A stretch of DNA of 64,000 bases from Aldehydirespirator sp965221215 (GTDB lineage Bacteria > Actinomycetota > Acidimicrobiia > Acidimicrobiales > Aldehydirespiratoraceae): the NCBI GenBank assembly GCA_965221215.1, contig OZ244872.1:2046001-2110000 (forward strand), given 5' to 3'. The position numbers and the translations under genes were made by a program. This document shows, in pieces, positions 26,666-34,848 of this stretch. Below the pieces are notes generated by a model. It was not told the origin of the DNA, ran no database searches, and saw only the letters and a program-made list of their open reading frames with translations. How positions within the stretch are numbered: the first letter of the stretch is position 1; each line of letters starts with the position of its first letter.

Positions 26666-28484
26666 TTCCATAGTTTCGCCCGACGACCTGCGCGAGCGCT
26701 CCGCCGACGAGATCGACGACCTCTGCGCACAGATCCGGGCCCGCATCATCGAGGCCGTCACCGCCCGCGGCGGCCATCTGGGCTCGAACCTCGGCGCGGT
26801 GGAGCTCACCGTGGCCCTGCACCGCGTGTTCCGCTCCCCCCACGACGTGATCCTGTGGGACACCGGGCACCAGGCCTACGTCCACAAGATGCTCACCGGC
26901 CGGGCCGCCGACTTCGACACCCTGCGCACCTCGGGGGGGCTGGCGGGCTACCCGTCGCGGACCGAGTCCCCCCACGACTGGATCGAGAACAGCCACGCCT
27001 CCACCGTGCTGTCGTACGCGCACGGCCTGGCCACCGCCTTCGAGTCGTCCGACGCCCGGCGCCGGGTGGTGGCGGTGGTGGGCGACGGCGCCCTGACCGG
27101 GGGCATGGCCTTCGAGGGCCTCAACAACATCGGCCACAGCGGCCGCAACGTGATCATCGTGCTCAACGACAACGGCCGCAGCTACGCCCCCACCGTGTCG
27201 CGGCTCTCCGAGAGCCTGGTGAGGTTCCGCTCCAACCCCAAGATCATGCGCCGCTCCGACCGACTCGAGGAGATGGCCGAGCGCATCCCCTGGGTGGGCG
27301 AGACCGTCCAGCGGGGCATGAAGATGTCGCAGGCCGCCCTGCGCGAGCTGTGGGACTCGGCCGGCTTCTTCGAGAACCTCGGCGTGCGCTACCTCGGCCC
27401 CTTCGACGGCCACGACGTCGCCGGGGTGGAGGAGGCTCTGTCCAACGCGGCCCAGTTCGACGGGCCGGTCGTGGTCCACGTGCTCACCCAGAAGGGCCGG
27501 GGCTATGGCCCGGCCGAGCAAGACACCGTCAAGCACATGCACGACGTGGGCAAGGTGAAGGCGGGCACCTACACCGGCATGTTCTCCGAGGTGATGGTGA
27601 AGCTCGGGAGCCTGCATCCCGAGGTGGTGGCCATCACCGCGGCCATGCCCGACTCCACCGGGCTGCTGCCGTTCCGCGAGCATTTCGGCGACCGCTGCAT
27701 CGATGTGGGCATCGCCGAGCAGCACGCGGTGACCTCGGCGGTGGGCATGGCCATGGGCGGGCTGCGGCCGTTCTTCGCGGTGTACAGCACGTTCCTGAGC
27801 CGGGCCTTCGACCAGGTGAACCTCGACTGCGGGCTGCACCGGGTGCCGGTGGTGTTCTGCATCGACCGGGCCGGGATCACCGGCGACGACGGCCCGTCGC
27901 ACCACGGCGTGCTCGACATGGTGCTGCTCACCAAGGTTCCCGGGATGGTGGTGCTGGCCCCGTCGTCGCTTCAGGAGCTGGAGCGGATGATGCTCGACGC
28001 CATGGACATCACCGCCGGCCCGGTGGCCATCCGCTGGCCCAAGACCGCGGCCCGCAGCGTGAGCCCGAGCGAGGTGGGCTCGGGTCTGCGGGCCCGACAG
28101 GTGCGGGCCGGCGACGGCCGGCTGTGCCTCATCGGGGTGGGCAAGATGCTGGAGGCGTGCGAGCAGGCCGCCGAGATGCTGGCCGGCGATGGGGTGGACG
28201 CAACGGTGTGGGATCCCCGGGCAGTGACTCCGCTTTGCGAGCGGATGCTCGCCGACGCGGCCGGCTGCGAGGTGGTGGTGACCGTGGAGGACGGGCTGCG
28301 GACCGGGGGCGCGGGCACGGCGGTGCGCGAGGCGCTGCTGGAGCGGACCGAGGCGCCGCCGCGGGTCCGGGTGCTGGGCGTGCCGCTCGACTACCTCCCC
28401 CACGGCAAGCCCGACGCCATCCTGGCCGATCTGGGCCTGGACGCGGCCGGCATCGCCGCCACCATCAAAGCCGAGCTGCTCTAG
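26655..28484 (+). CDS. dxs: 1-deoxy-D-xylulose-5-phosphate synthase
   Basis: 609-residue thiamine-diphosphate enzyme, first step of the MEP isoprenoid pathway. Motifs: RGGHLGSNLGAVELTVALH at the N-terminus, ThDP-binding GDGALTGGMAFEGLNN near residue 143, and DVGIAEQHAVTSAVGMAMGG with the catalytic Glu, then the transketolase C-domain. ATG 26655 has CAGGAG upstream inside the PAP2 gene end. It faces nfuA convergently. Confidence 0.97.
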   Translation: MQLDSIVSPDDLRERSADEIDDLCAQIRARIIEAVTARGGHLGSNLGAVELTVALHRVFRSPHDVILWDTGHQAYVHKMLTGRAADFDTLRTSGGLAGYPSRTESPHDWIENSHASTVLSYAHGLATAFESSDARRRVVAVVGDGALTGGMAFEGLNNIGHSGRNVIIVLNDNGRSYAPTVSRLSESLVRFRSNPKIMRRSDRLEEMAERIPWVGETVQRGMKMSQAALRELWDSAGFFENLGVRYLGPFDGHDVAGVEEALSNAAQFDGPVVVHVLTQKGRGYGPAEQDTVKHMHDVGKVKAGTYTGMFSEVMVKLGSLHPEVVAITAAMPDSTGLLPFREHFGDRCIDVGIAEQHAVTSAVGMAMGGLRPFFAVYSTFLSRAFDQVNLDCGLHRVPVVFCIDRAGITGDDGPSHHGVLDMVLLTKVPGMVVLAPSSLQELERMMLDAMDITAGPVAIRWPKTAARSVSPSEVGSGLRARQVRAGDGRLCLIGVGKMLEACEQAAEMLAGDGVDATVWDPRAVTPLCERMLADAAGCEVVVTVEDGLRTGGAGTAVREALLERTEAPPRVRVLGVPLDYLPHGKPDAILADLGLDAAGIAATIKAELL

Positions 28485-28492
28485 CAGCGGGG

Positions 28493-28534
28493 CTGCCACC
28501 ACTGGTCTCGCGTCGGGGGCTGCGGTGGCGGCAG
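28493..28534. terminator. hairpin between convergent dxs and nfuA
   Basis: CTGCCACCAC (28493-28502) pairs with GTGGCGGCAG (28525-28534), 9 of 10 pairs, across a 22-base loop in the 53-bp gap between convergent stops. No T-run is obvious. Likely a shared terminator. Confidence 0.5.
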
Positions 28535-28537
28535 GGG

Positions 28538-29188
28538 CTAGCTGAAGTAGGGGTTCTCCCCGGCGTTGTGGTCGGTGGCGTCGATCACCTCGGCCACCTC
28601 GGGGATGGCCTCCATGATGGCCCGCTTGATGCCGTCGGACAGGGTGGCCTGGCTCATGGCGCACCCCTGGCAGCCGCCACCCATGGTGACGACCACGGTG
28701 TCTTCGTCGCGGACCTCCACCAGGCTGGCGTAACCGCCGTGCGATGCCAGCGCCGGGTTGATGCTCGCCTCAAGAAGCTGCTGCACCTTGTCGCCGATCC
28801 CGCCGGTGAGCTCCAGGCGGTCCATGTCGCCCAGCGGGTTGGGACGGTTGGGGTTGCGGATCACGAGCCCGCCCTGGCCGGGCATCGACGGAACGTCCAA
28901 AGTCGAGCCCCGCAGCCGGCTGACGCTGGCCTCGGGAACCATCACCGTCAAGCCGGCCACGGTGTGGAGGTGGTCGTCGGCGGCTGCGTCCGCTACGGGG
29001 TCGAGGGCCAGGTCGTAGGAGTAGTCGATTCCCGCGGTGCCGGTCACCTCGACCCGCAGCCCCAGGGTCTCTCCGTCGTCCTCGCGGTCGCGGATGGCCA
29101 GCACGGCCGTCCGGGCCGCATCGGTGACGATCAGCACCTCCTCGACGGCGGTCTCAGCGTCGCCGGTACCGACGGCGGTATCAGTCAC
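28538..29188 (-). CDS. NfuA/NifU-type Fe-S carrier
   Basis: 216 residues. The C-terminal NifU domain has the CxxC in TMGGGCQGCAMSQATL that binds a transferable [4Fe-4S] cluster. The N-terminal part resembles the degenerate A-type domain of NfuA (DYSYDLALDP). GTG 29188 is 7 bases after TAGGCT and gives a normal start (VTDTAV); the frame open to 29257 would overlap the divergent enoyl-CoA hydratase start. Confidence 0.92.
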   Translation of the reverse strand: MTDTAVGTGDAETAVEEVLIVTDAARTAVLAIRDREDDGETLGLRVEVTGTAGIDYSYDLALDPVADAAADDHLHTVAGLTVMVPEASVSRLRGSTLDVPSMPGQGGLVIRNPNRPNPLGDMDRLELTGGIGDKVQQLLEASINPALASHGGYASLVEVRDEDTVVVTMGGGCQGCAMSQATLSDGIKRAIMEAIPEVAEVIDATDHNAGENPYFS

Positions 29189-29250
29189 GGCCCGGAGCCT
29201 ACCCACAAGCCCCATGCGGGCGGTCGAGACGGCTGCGATACGGTGCGGCC

Positions 29251-29952
29251 ATGACATCCAAGACCTCCTATGCGGTCACCGACGGGGTGGCGGTGCTGCG
29301 CCTCGACGACGGCAAGGCCAACGCGGTCGGCCACGACACGCTGGCGGCCGTCAACGCCGCCCTCGACGACGCAGAACAGTCCGCCGGGGCGCTGGTCATC
29401 ACCGGCCGGGAGGGCCGCTTCAGCGCCGGCTTCGATCTCAGCGTGATCGGCGGGGATCCCGACGCTGCTCGGGAGCTGGTCGCCGCCGGGGCGCGGACCG
29501 CGGCTCGAATCTACGGCGCACAAGTCCCGGTGGTGGCCGCCTGCAACGGCCACGCCCTCGCCTTCGGAGCCATCCTGCTGCTGGCCAGCGACGTTCGCAT
29601 CGGCGCCGACACCGAAGCCAAGATCGGCCTCACCGAGGTGGCCATCGGTATGCCGCTGCCCATCTTCGCCATCGAGCTGGCCCGCGACCGGCTCAGCCCC
29701 CGACACTTCACCGCGGCCACCGCGCTGGCGACCGCCTACTCGCCCGCCGGGGCAGTCGAGGCCGGCTACCTCGACGAGGTGGTGGGGGCCGACGAACTGC
29801 ACGACGCGGCGTTGGCTCGGGCGGCCGCGCTGGCCGCCCATTTGCGCCGGACCGCTTTCAGGCTGACCCGCCGCACCGCCAGGCAGAGGACCATCGACCA
29901 CATGCTGTCGACCCTCGACGACGACCTCAAGAGCTTCGGAGCCCTGGACTGA
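29251..29952 (+). CDS. enoyl-CoA hydratase/isomerase (crotonase) family
   Basis: 233 residues. The crotonase fold is seen in RFSAGFDLSVIGGD (first oxyanion loop) and CNGHALAFGAILLLASDVRIGA (second). The usual catalytic Glu of the second loop appears replaced near GLTEVAIG, so it may be an isomerase-like member. ATG 29251 is 6 bases after TACGGT. Substrate unknown. Confidence 0.88.
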   Translation: MTSKTSYAVTDGVAVLRLDDGKANAVGHDTLAAVNAALDDAEQSAGALVITGREGRFSAGFDLSVIGGDPDAARELVAAGARTAARIYGAQVPVVAACNGHALAFGAILLLASDVRIGADTEAKIGLTEVAIGMPLPIFAIELARDRLSPRHFTAATALATAYSPAGAVEAGYLDEVVGADELHDAALARAAALAAHLRRTAFRLTRRTARQRTIDHMLSTLDDDLKSFGALD

Positions 29953-29970
29953 GGCCGTGACGGGCCACCC

Positions 29971-30002
29971 TGTGGACAACTTGACGGGGAGACTGTGGAC
30001 AA
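29971..30002 (-). promoter_or_regulatory. two DnaA-box-like sites before ferrochelatase
   Basis: TGTGGACAA at 29971-29979 and 29994-30002, each followed by (C/G)TTG. The reverse complement TTGTCCACA is the DnaA box of high-GC Actinobacteria. They lie in the 42-57 bp gap before the ferrochelatase gene; the second overlaps its possible GTG start. No replication genes are near, so a DnaA-regulated or titration site is the likelier meaning. Confidence 0.45.
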
Positions 30003-30009
30003 GTTGGGG

Positions 30010-31020
30010 ATGACTGCTCGCTATGACGCGGTCGTGATCGTTTCGTTCGGAGGCCCCGAGGGGCCCTCGGACGTGGAGCCCTTCCTGGCCAACGTCACCG
30101 CGGGACGCGACATTCCCGCCGAGCGCCTGGCCGCGGTGGCCCAGCAGTACCTCCACTTCGGAGGGATCAGTCCCATCAACGCCCAGTGCCGCCGCCTGCG
30201 CGCCGCGCTGGCCGACAGCCTCCAGGGGGCGGGCCACGACCTGCCCGTCTTCTGGGGGAACCGCAACTGGAGCCCCTTCCTGGCCGACACGGTGGCGGAG
30301 ATGGCCGGGGCCGGTCATCGCCGGGCGCTGGCGGTGGTCACCTCGGCCTACTCGTCGTACTCGGGCTGCCGCCAGTACCTCGACGACATCGAGTCGGCCC
30401 GGGCCGCGGTCGGCGCGGGCGCACCTGCCATCGACAAGGTGCGCGCCTACTACGACCACCCCGGCTTCGTGACCCCCTTCATCGACGCGGCAGCGGCGGC
30501 CCGTGGGCGCCTCCCCCGCGAGGCGCGCTCCGACGCTCACCTCGTGTTCACCGCCCATTCCATTCCCGAGGCCATGGCCGCGGGCTGCGACTACCAGCAC
30601 CAACTGAACGAGGCGGCGCGGCTGGTGGCCGCCGGAGCCGGCTTCGGCGCCTGGACCATGGCCTGGCAAAGCCGCAGCGGCCCGCCCTCGGTGCCGTGGC
30701 TGGAACCCGATGTGAACGACTGCCTCGCCGATCTGTCACGCCGCGGCGTCGAGGCGGCGGTGCTGGCCCCCATCGGCTTCGTCACCGACCACATGGAGGT
30801 CATGTGGGACCTGGACGTGGCGGCGGCAGCGACGGCGGACACCCTGGGAATGCAATTGGCCCGGGCCGTGACCCCCGGCACGGAACCCGACCGCCGCTTC
30901 GTGGCCATGTGGCAGGAGCTGATAGTCGAGCGGCTGGTGCCCGGCACCGCCCGGCCCGCCCTCGGCCGCCTCGGGCTGCGCCCGGATGCATGTCCGCCCG
31001 GCTGCTGCCCGCTTCGCTGA
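30010..31020 (+). CDS. hemH: ferrochelatase (coproporphyrin/proto type)
   Basis: 336 residues from ATG 30010 (GTG 29995 is an alternative). It inserts Fe2+ into the porphyrin in the last steps of haem synthesis; in Actinobacteria this family usually uses coproporphyrin III (CpfC). Motifs: SFGGPEG, WGNRNWSPFL, the active-site FTAHSIPEA, and AWQSRSGPPSVPWLEPDV. Cys120 (SGCRQY) with Cys328, Cys332 and Cys333 (ACPPGCCPLR tail) matches the four-cysteine [2Fe-2S] site of actinobacterial enzymes. Confidence 0.94.
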   Translation: MTARYDAVVIVSFGGPEGPSDVEPFLANVTAGRDIPAERLAAVAQQYLHFGGISPINAQCRRLRAALADSLQGAGHDLPVFWGNRNWSPFLADTVAEMAGAGHRRALAVVTSAYSSYSGCRQYLDDIESARAAVGAGAPAIDKVRAYYDHPGFVTPFIDAAAAARGRLPREARSDAHLVFTAHSIPEAMAAGCDYQHQLNEAARLVAAGAGFGAWTMAWQSRSGPPSVPWLEPDVNDCLADLSRRGVEAAVLAPIGFVTDHMEVMWDLDVAAAATADTLGMQLARAVTPGTEPDRRFVAMWQELIVERLVPGTARPALGRLGLRPDACPPGCCPLR

Positions 31021-31097
31021 GCCGAGCATCCATCCCCAAGCTCGTCGGCCGACGCATCCGATGCCGCCTCGATGAGCCGACCATCCACCAACCGTCC

Positions 31098-31133
31098 TGT
31101 GGATAACTGTATTTTCTTGATGCTGTATACAGC
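31098..31133. promoter_or_regulatory. DnaA box and 12-bp palindrome
   Basis: TGTGGATAA (31098-31106, inverse of the classical box TTATCCACA) is followed 15 bases later by a perfect palindrome GCTGTATACAGC (31122-31133) containing TATACA, a possible -10. Both lie in an unusually AT-rich stretch upstream of the small gene at 31156. An operator for an unknown repressor is likely. Confidence 0.5.
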
Positions 31134-31155
31134 CAACCCCCGGGAACATCTGCCG

Positions 31156-31464
31156 ATGAACCACGCTCGTATCGCAGCCGAGGCGATCCGGTTTCGCATC
31201 TCCACGATCCGTCGTCCCCTGGTTAGCAGCGAGACCGTCGACGTGGACGCAATGGCGGCAGCCGCGATCACCGCAGCCGCTCCGGAGGTGGACCAGGCCC
31301 TGCGAATAGTGGCCACCGCCTGGCAGCGGGCCGGCTTCGAGCCCGAGGCTCTGGCGAAGCCCTGGACGGGCGAGCAGGCCGACTACGTCAAGAGCCGACC
31401 CGATCTCATAGACGCCATCGACACGATCGTGCGAGGCGCCAGCGGAGCAACCGCCGCCGCCTGA
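31156..31464 (+). CDS. small protein of unknown function
   Basis: 102 residues: MNHARIAAEAIRFRISTIRR, then ETVDVDAMAAAAITAAAPEV and ending RGASGATAAA. Ala-rich and helical; no known domain. The start at ATG 31156 is favoured because the AT-rich promoter-like region with the palindrome at 31122-31133 lies just upstream; a longer frame begins at 31072. A repeat element follows. It stands alone between ferrochelatase and mutM. Confidence 0.55.
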   Translation: MNHARIAAEAIRFRISTIRRPLVSSETVDVDAMAAAAITAAAPEVDQALRIVATAWQRAGFEPEALAKPWTGEQADYVKSRPDLIDAIDTIVRGASGATAAA

Positions 31465-31569
31465 CCCGCCACTTGCCTGCCGCTCTACCCGCTTCGGCCT
31501 GATCGCGTCGGGTGCGGCGCCTGACATTGCCAGCGACCGGGTCCTCGCGCCGCAGCCTGATCCGCCGCC

Positions 31570-31723
31570 AAGAGGCCGAGCGAATAGGTGAGCGATCCCG
31601 CCCCATACGGGCGAGGCCGTGGGCTGTGACGCTGGGGTTTGGGCGGCCCGTGAGCACAGCGAACAAGCGCGGGAATGACCCCGCTGCGACGCGACTGGCT
31701 CTCACCGGTTTGCGCGCCCTCTA
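31570..31723 (+). repeat. MITE-like element, full-length copy B
   Basis: 154 bp. It starts AAGAGGCCGAGCGAAT and ends GTTTGCGCGCCCTCTA; the two ends are imperfect 16-bp inverted repeats (about 12 of 16 matches). The interior shares CATACGGGCGAGGCCGTG, CGGCCCGTGAGC, AGCGAACAAG and GGGAATGACCCCGCTGCGAC with the other copies. It is about 92 percent identical to copy E (62988-63141), which has the same length in the opposite orientation. No coding capacity. It ends 6 bases before the mutM -10 box. Confidence 0.88.
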
Positions 31724-31741
31724 ACGGTTACGGTGCGGCCG

Positions 31742-32545
31742 GTGCCCGAGCTTCCCGAGGTCGAGACCATTCGAGCCCAGCTCGACCCCCGCCTGGCCGG
31801 GCGGGCCATCACCGACGCGGGCGCCCATCCCTCGGCCAAGTTCGCCCCGGCGACGGACGCGGTCGGCGGCGAGATCACCGCCGTCGGGCGCCGCGGCAAG
31901 TACCTGATCCTCGCCCTCGACGACGGCTGCGAGCTGGTCGTCCATCTCGGGATGACCGGCCGGCTGTCGATCTCGCCCGAAGTTGACCGCAACCATCCGC
32001 ACCTGCGGGCCTGGTGGCGCCTCGACGACGGCGAGGTGCTCACCTTTCACGACGTGCGAAGGTTCGGCCGCATCCATGTGGTGGAGGCGGGCCGCTACAA
32101 GACCATCGCCACGCTGCACCGCCTCGGCCCCGAGCCCCTCAGCGACCAGTTCACCGGCGAGAGTCTCTGGCAAGCGCTGCGAGCCAGCCGCCGCTGCATC
32201 AAGACCCAGCTGCTGTCGCAGCGGCCGGTGGCGGGCGTGGGCAACATCTACGCCGACGAGGCGCTGTGGCTGGCCCAGATCAACCCGGCCGTCCGCCACC
32301 TGTCGAAGCCCCGAGCCGTCCGCCTGTCCGAAGCGATACGCACCGCGCTCGAGTCGGGGCTGCGCCACGGCGGCACCACCCTGCGCGACTACGCGTCACT
32401 CGACGGGTCGCGAGGAGCCAACCAGCACCACCTGCACTGCTACGGACAAGCCGGCGAACCCTGCGAGCGCTGCGGCACCGAATTGCGCCGCAAGATCATC
32501 GACGCCCGCGGCACCACCTGGTGCCCAATCTGCCAGCGCCGCTAA
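31742..32545 (+). CDS. mutM: formamidopyrimidine-DNA glycosylase
   Basis: 267-residue Fpg removing 8-oxoguanine and Fapy lesions. The mature N-terminus PELPEVET follows the GTG, so Pro is the Schiff-base nucleophile and Glu the next catalytic residue. GVGNIYADEALW (helix-two-turn-helix) and a C4 zinc finger CERCGTELRRKIIDARGTTW...CPICQ are complete. GTG 31742 is 7 bases after TACGGT. Its TAA stop lies at a solo repeat end shared with cbtA. Confidence 0.96.
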   Translation: MPELPEVETIRAQLDPRLAGRAITDAGAHPSAKFAPATDAVGGEITAVGRRGKYLILALDDGCELVVHLGMTGRLSISPEVDRNHPHLRAWWRLDDGEVLTFHDVRRFGRIHVVEAGRYKTIATLHRLGPEPLSDQFTGESLWQALRASRRCIKTQLLSQRPVAGVGNIYADEALWLAQINPAVRHLSKPRAVRLSEAIRTALESGLRHGGTTLRDYASLDGSRGANQHHLHCYGQAGEPCERCGTELRRKIIDARGTTWCPICQRR

Positions 32546-33381
32546 GAGGCCGAGCGAATCCGGCTCATCCACCCCATTGCCAATGCGAATGTCGCCCAGA
32601 GGATCGTCAGCGTGGCCAGCGACTCGAGGCGGAAGTCCCACAGCAGTTGCGCCGGAAAATCATCGGCCACCAAGTCTCCGCCGGAGGGCCACACAGCGAG
32701 CAGCACTGCGGCGCCGACCAGCGCCGCGGCCCCAGTGACGACCACGGCCGCAGAGCGATCGAGCCGGGTCGCGAGACGCCCATAGAGCATGCCCACCGCG
32801 AAGGCGCCGATTATGGCTACCGCCAGAAAACCGAAATAGAGCAGGGTGCGCTCGTTGACGGTGTCGGGATCGCCGACCGCGGGCGGGTTGGCGGGATACT
32901 TCAGAGCGGGCAGCACCGCGGTGACCAGATAGGCCGCCGAGGCCAGCAGCAGCACCCGACCCGTGTCGGTGCCGACGGTGATCCTGTGGCGGAGGGCGGC
33001 GTAGGCCGCAGCGAACACCACGCCGATGACCAGACCGAAGATCACCGCGGCGACGAGGCCCCCCACAACCTGCTGGCCGCGTGTGAACAGGGCCTCGTCG
33101 CCGTGGTGCTGGGTTGCGCCGCCGGAGTCGGTGGACTGGCCGGCATCGTGATCGGCGTCGTGGGCGGCAGCCGCGGCGGCTTCCTCGATAGCGATGGCGG
33201 CGTCGATCGAGTCCTCGGCCACCAGCCCCACGTAGACGGCTGCCAGGGCGCCCGCCAAGAGACCGGCCAGCACCGATCGCCGAAGAACGGTGCCGAAGCT
33301 GATGTCTGCCTGCTGGTGGGGACCGCCTTGGAAGCGTCCGGCTGACGCTACGGCATCAGTGGCAGGGGACGCCGAAGACAT
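32542..33381 (-). CDS. cbtA: CbtA cobalt transporter subunit
   Basis: 279 residues, about six membrane helices, with a His/Asp-rich extracytoplasmic loop (AHDADHDAGQ, TQHHGDEALF). CbtA is the putative B12-linked cobalt transporter subunit. Conserved segments include VLPALKYPANPPAVGDPDTV and RTLLYFGFLAV. The gene overlaps cbtB by 26 bases and is downstream of a cobalamin riboswitch. The final residues (IRSAS-stop) are encoded by a repeat end at 32545-32560. Confidence 0.93.
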   Translation of the reverse strand: MSSASPATDAVASAGRFQGGPHQQADISFGTVLRRSVLAGLLAGALAAVYVGLVAEDSIDAAIAIEEAAAAAAHDADHDAGQSTDSGGATQHHGDEALFTRGQQVVGGLVAAVIFGLVIGVVFAAAYAALRHRITVGTDTGRVLLLASAAYLVTAVLPALKYPANPPAVGDPDTVNERTLLYFGFLAVAIIGAFAVGMLYGRLATRLDRSAAVVVTGAAALVGAAVLLAVWPSGGDLVADDFPAQLLWDFRLESLATLTILWATFALAMGWMSRIRSAS

Positions 33382-33553
33382 GGCGGCCGTCGTGGAAGAA
33401 CTCGTGGAGCACTTCCCATGACTGGGCGAGCAGTACCCCGTTCTCGTTGAAGCAGAGGTACATCAGCACAACCGCTCCGAAGGCCGCCGCCCAGCCGAGG
33501 GCGGGCACCCGCACGGGGGCTGGCGCGGCGGGGGCGATGACGGCGGTGTCCAT
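33356..33553 (-). CDS. cbtB: CbtB cobalt transporter subunit
   Basis: 65 residues with one membrane helix (LGWAAAFGAVVLMYLCF) and a His-rich tail (WEVLHEFFHDGRHVFGVPCH) typical of CbtB, thought to bind cobalt. ATG 33553 has GAGGATGG upstream. It is first in the cbtBA operon, directly behind the cobalamin riboswitch. Confidence 0.92.
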   Translation of the reverse strand: MDTAVIAPAAPAPVRVPALGWAAAFGAVVLMYLCFNENGVLLAQSWEVLHEFFHDGRHVFGVPCH

Positions 33554-33578
33554 GTCGATCCATCCTCGAGATTGTGGC

Positions 33579-33685
33579 GGGCTCCTCAGCCCCGGCCGCT
33601 GGTGCTCTGGCTTGGCTTCGGGCGGACCCTCGGCTCCAAAGCTGCGGGACGGGCCCGGATTCTCACCGACGTTCCCCCAGCAGCC
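33579..33685 (-). promoter_or_regulatory. cobalamin riboswitch of cbtBA
   Basis: On the minus strand, core elements in order: GGGGGAACGTCGGTGAGAAT, CCGGGCCCGTCCCGCAGC, then CCGAAGCCAAGCCAGAGCAC followed by CAGCGGC. These match the AdoCbl aptamer (GGTG-GAATCC, CCCGC, and the B12 box). A hairpin GGGCT-gagg-AGCCC (33579-33592) near the cbtB ribosome-binding site may be the expression platform. TAGGGT at 33690-33695 is a likely -10. It should repress cobalt uptake when B12 is abundant. Confidence 0.93.
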
Positions 33686-33845
33686 CGGTACCCTAGCCGC
33701 CCGTGGCGCGGGCCTCAATTGCTCTGGTCAAGGTCAAGCATGCTTAGAGGCCGAGCGGACCAACGTGATGCAGGCAGCGCGTGCCCCCAGCATCTGGCCG
33801 CAGCACCCCACGCGGCCACAGCCGCCGCCGCTAGCGTGGGCGGCC

Positions 33846-34205
33846 ATGGAACTCGGGCCGGTCCACCACGTATCGATCAATGTCGCCGATGTGGAGGCCG
33901 TGACACCGTTCTACACCGAGGTGCTGGGCATGACCGTGCTGCCCCGGCCCGACTTCGGCTTCGAAGGCCGCTGGCTGCAGAGCCCCGGAGGCGGCGAGGT
34001 GCACCTGATCGAGGTCGAGGGCTGGGTGCCGCCCGAGGGCCAGCACTGGGCCTTCAAGGTGAACGACATCGACGCCGCCGTATCAGAGCTACGAGATCAG
34101 GGGGTGGAAGTTGACGACCCCAAGCCCCTGCCGGGCACGCCGGCCCGCCAAACCTTCTTCAGCGACCCAGCCGGCAACCTGATCGAACTAAACCAACCAG
34201 CCTGA
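33846..34205 (+). CDS. VOC/glyoxalase family protein
   Basis: 119 residues, one vicinal-oxygen-chelate domain: VHHVSINVADVEAVTPFYTE, then VLGMTVLPRPDF, HWAFKVNDIDAAV and TFFSDPAGNLIELNQPA, with the metal-ligand His and Glu positions present. Similar proteins include glyoxalase I-like and fosfomycin-resistance-like enzymes; the substrate is unknown. ATG 33846 is 8 bases after TAGCGT. Confidence 0.88.
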   Translation: MELGPVHHVSINVADVEAVTPFYTEVLGMTVLPRPDFGFEGRWLQSPGGGEVHLIEVEGWVPPEGQHWAFKVNDIDAAVSELRDQGVEVDDPKPLPGTPARQTFFSDPAGNLIELNQPA

Positions 34206-34242
34206 CCACACCGGACTCCGGGCAACCCGTAGAGTGGCGGAA

Positions 34243-34848
34243 ATGGGCGAACTAACCGAACTGCAGCCAGCGAAGGTGTGGACCATCGGCCACTCCAACC
34301 ACTCTGGGGAGCGGTTCATGGAGTTGCTCGGGAGGTTCTCCATCGATGTGGTGGCCGACGTGAGGTCGCAGCCCTATACCCGCTATGCCTCTCACTTCAG
34401 CCGGGCCCCTTTGGGGCAGTTGCTGGCCGATGCTGGGGTGCGTTACGTGTTCTTGGGGCGGGAACTCGGCGGTCGCCCAGACGAGCCAGAGCTGTACGAC
34501 AGCGAGGGCCGAGTGCTGTATGGGCGTCTGGCTGACATTGCGCGCTTCCGGGACGGTCTGTCGCGGCTGCTGGAGGGAGCTGCTCGGTGGCGCGTTGCGA
34601 TGATGTGCAGTGAGGAAGACCCGACATACTGCCATCGTCGCCTGCTGATTGCCCGCGCGTTGCGCCTAAGCAACCCCGAAACGACGATTCGCCACATACG
34701 AGGAGACGGCAGCGACATAGAAGAGGAGCAACTTGGCCACGAGAGCGACCCCTTCGATCAACTCGCACTTTTTGGAGAGAAGGACCAATGGAGATCTGCA
34801 CGATCGGTTTCACTAAGCACGGTGCACACAGCTTCTTCGAGATACTGA
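34243..34848 (+). CDS. DUF488 protein (first of pair)
   Basis: 201 residues. DUF488 marks: VWTIGHSNHSGERFMELLGR at the N-terminus, DVRSQPYTRYASHFS, LGRELGGRPDEP, and AMMCSEEDPTYCHRRLLIAR, the CSE-x5-CHR motif suggestive of a metal or nucleotide site. ATG 34243 is 7 bases after TAGAGT. It overlaps the next DUF488 gene by 61 bases. The biochemical role of DUF488 is not established; it often sits in defence islands. Confidence 0.87.
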   Translation: MGELTELQPAKVWTIGHSNHSGERFMELLGRFSIDVVADVRSQPYTRYASHFSRAPLGQLLADAGVRYVFLGRELGGRPDEPELYDSEGRVLYGRLADIARFRDGLSRLLEGAARWRVAMMCSEEDPTYCHRRLLIARALRLSNPETTIRHIRGDGSDIEEEQLGHESDPFDQLALFGEKDQWRSARSVSLSTVHTASSRY

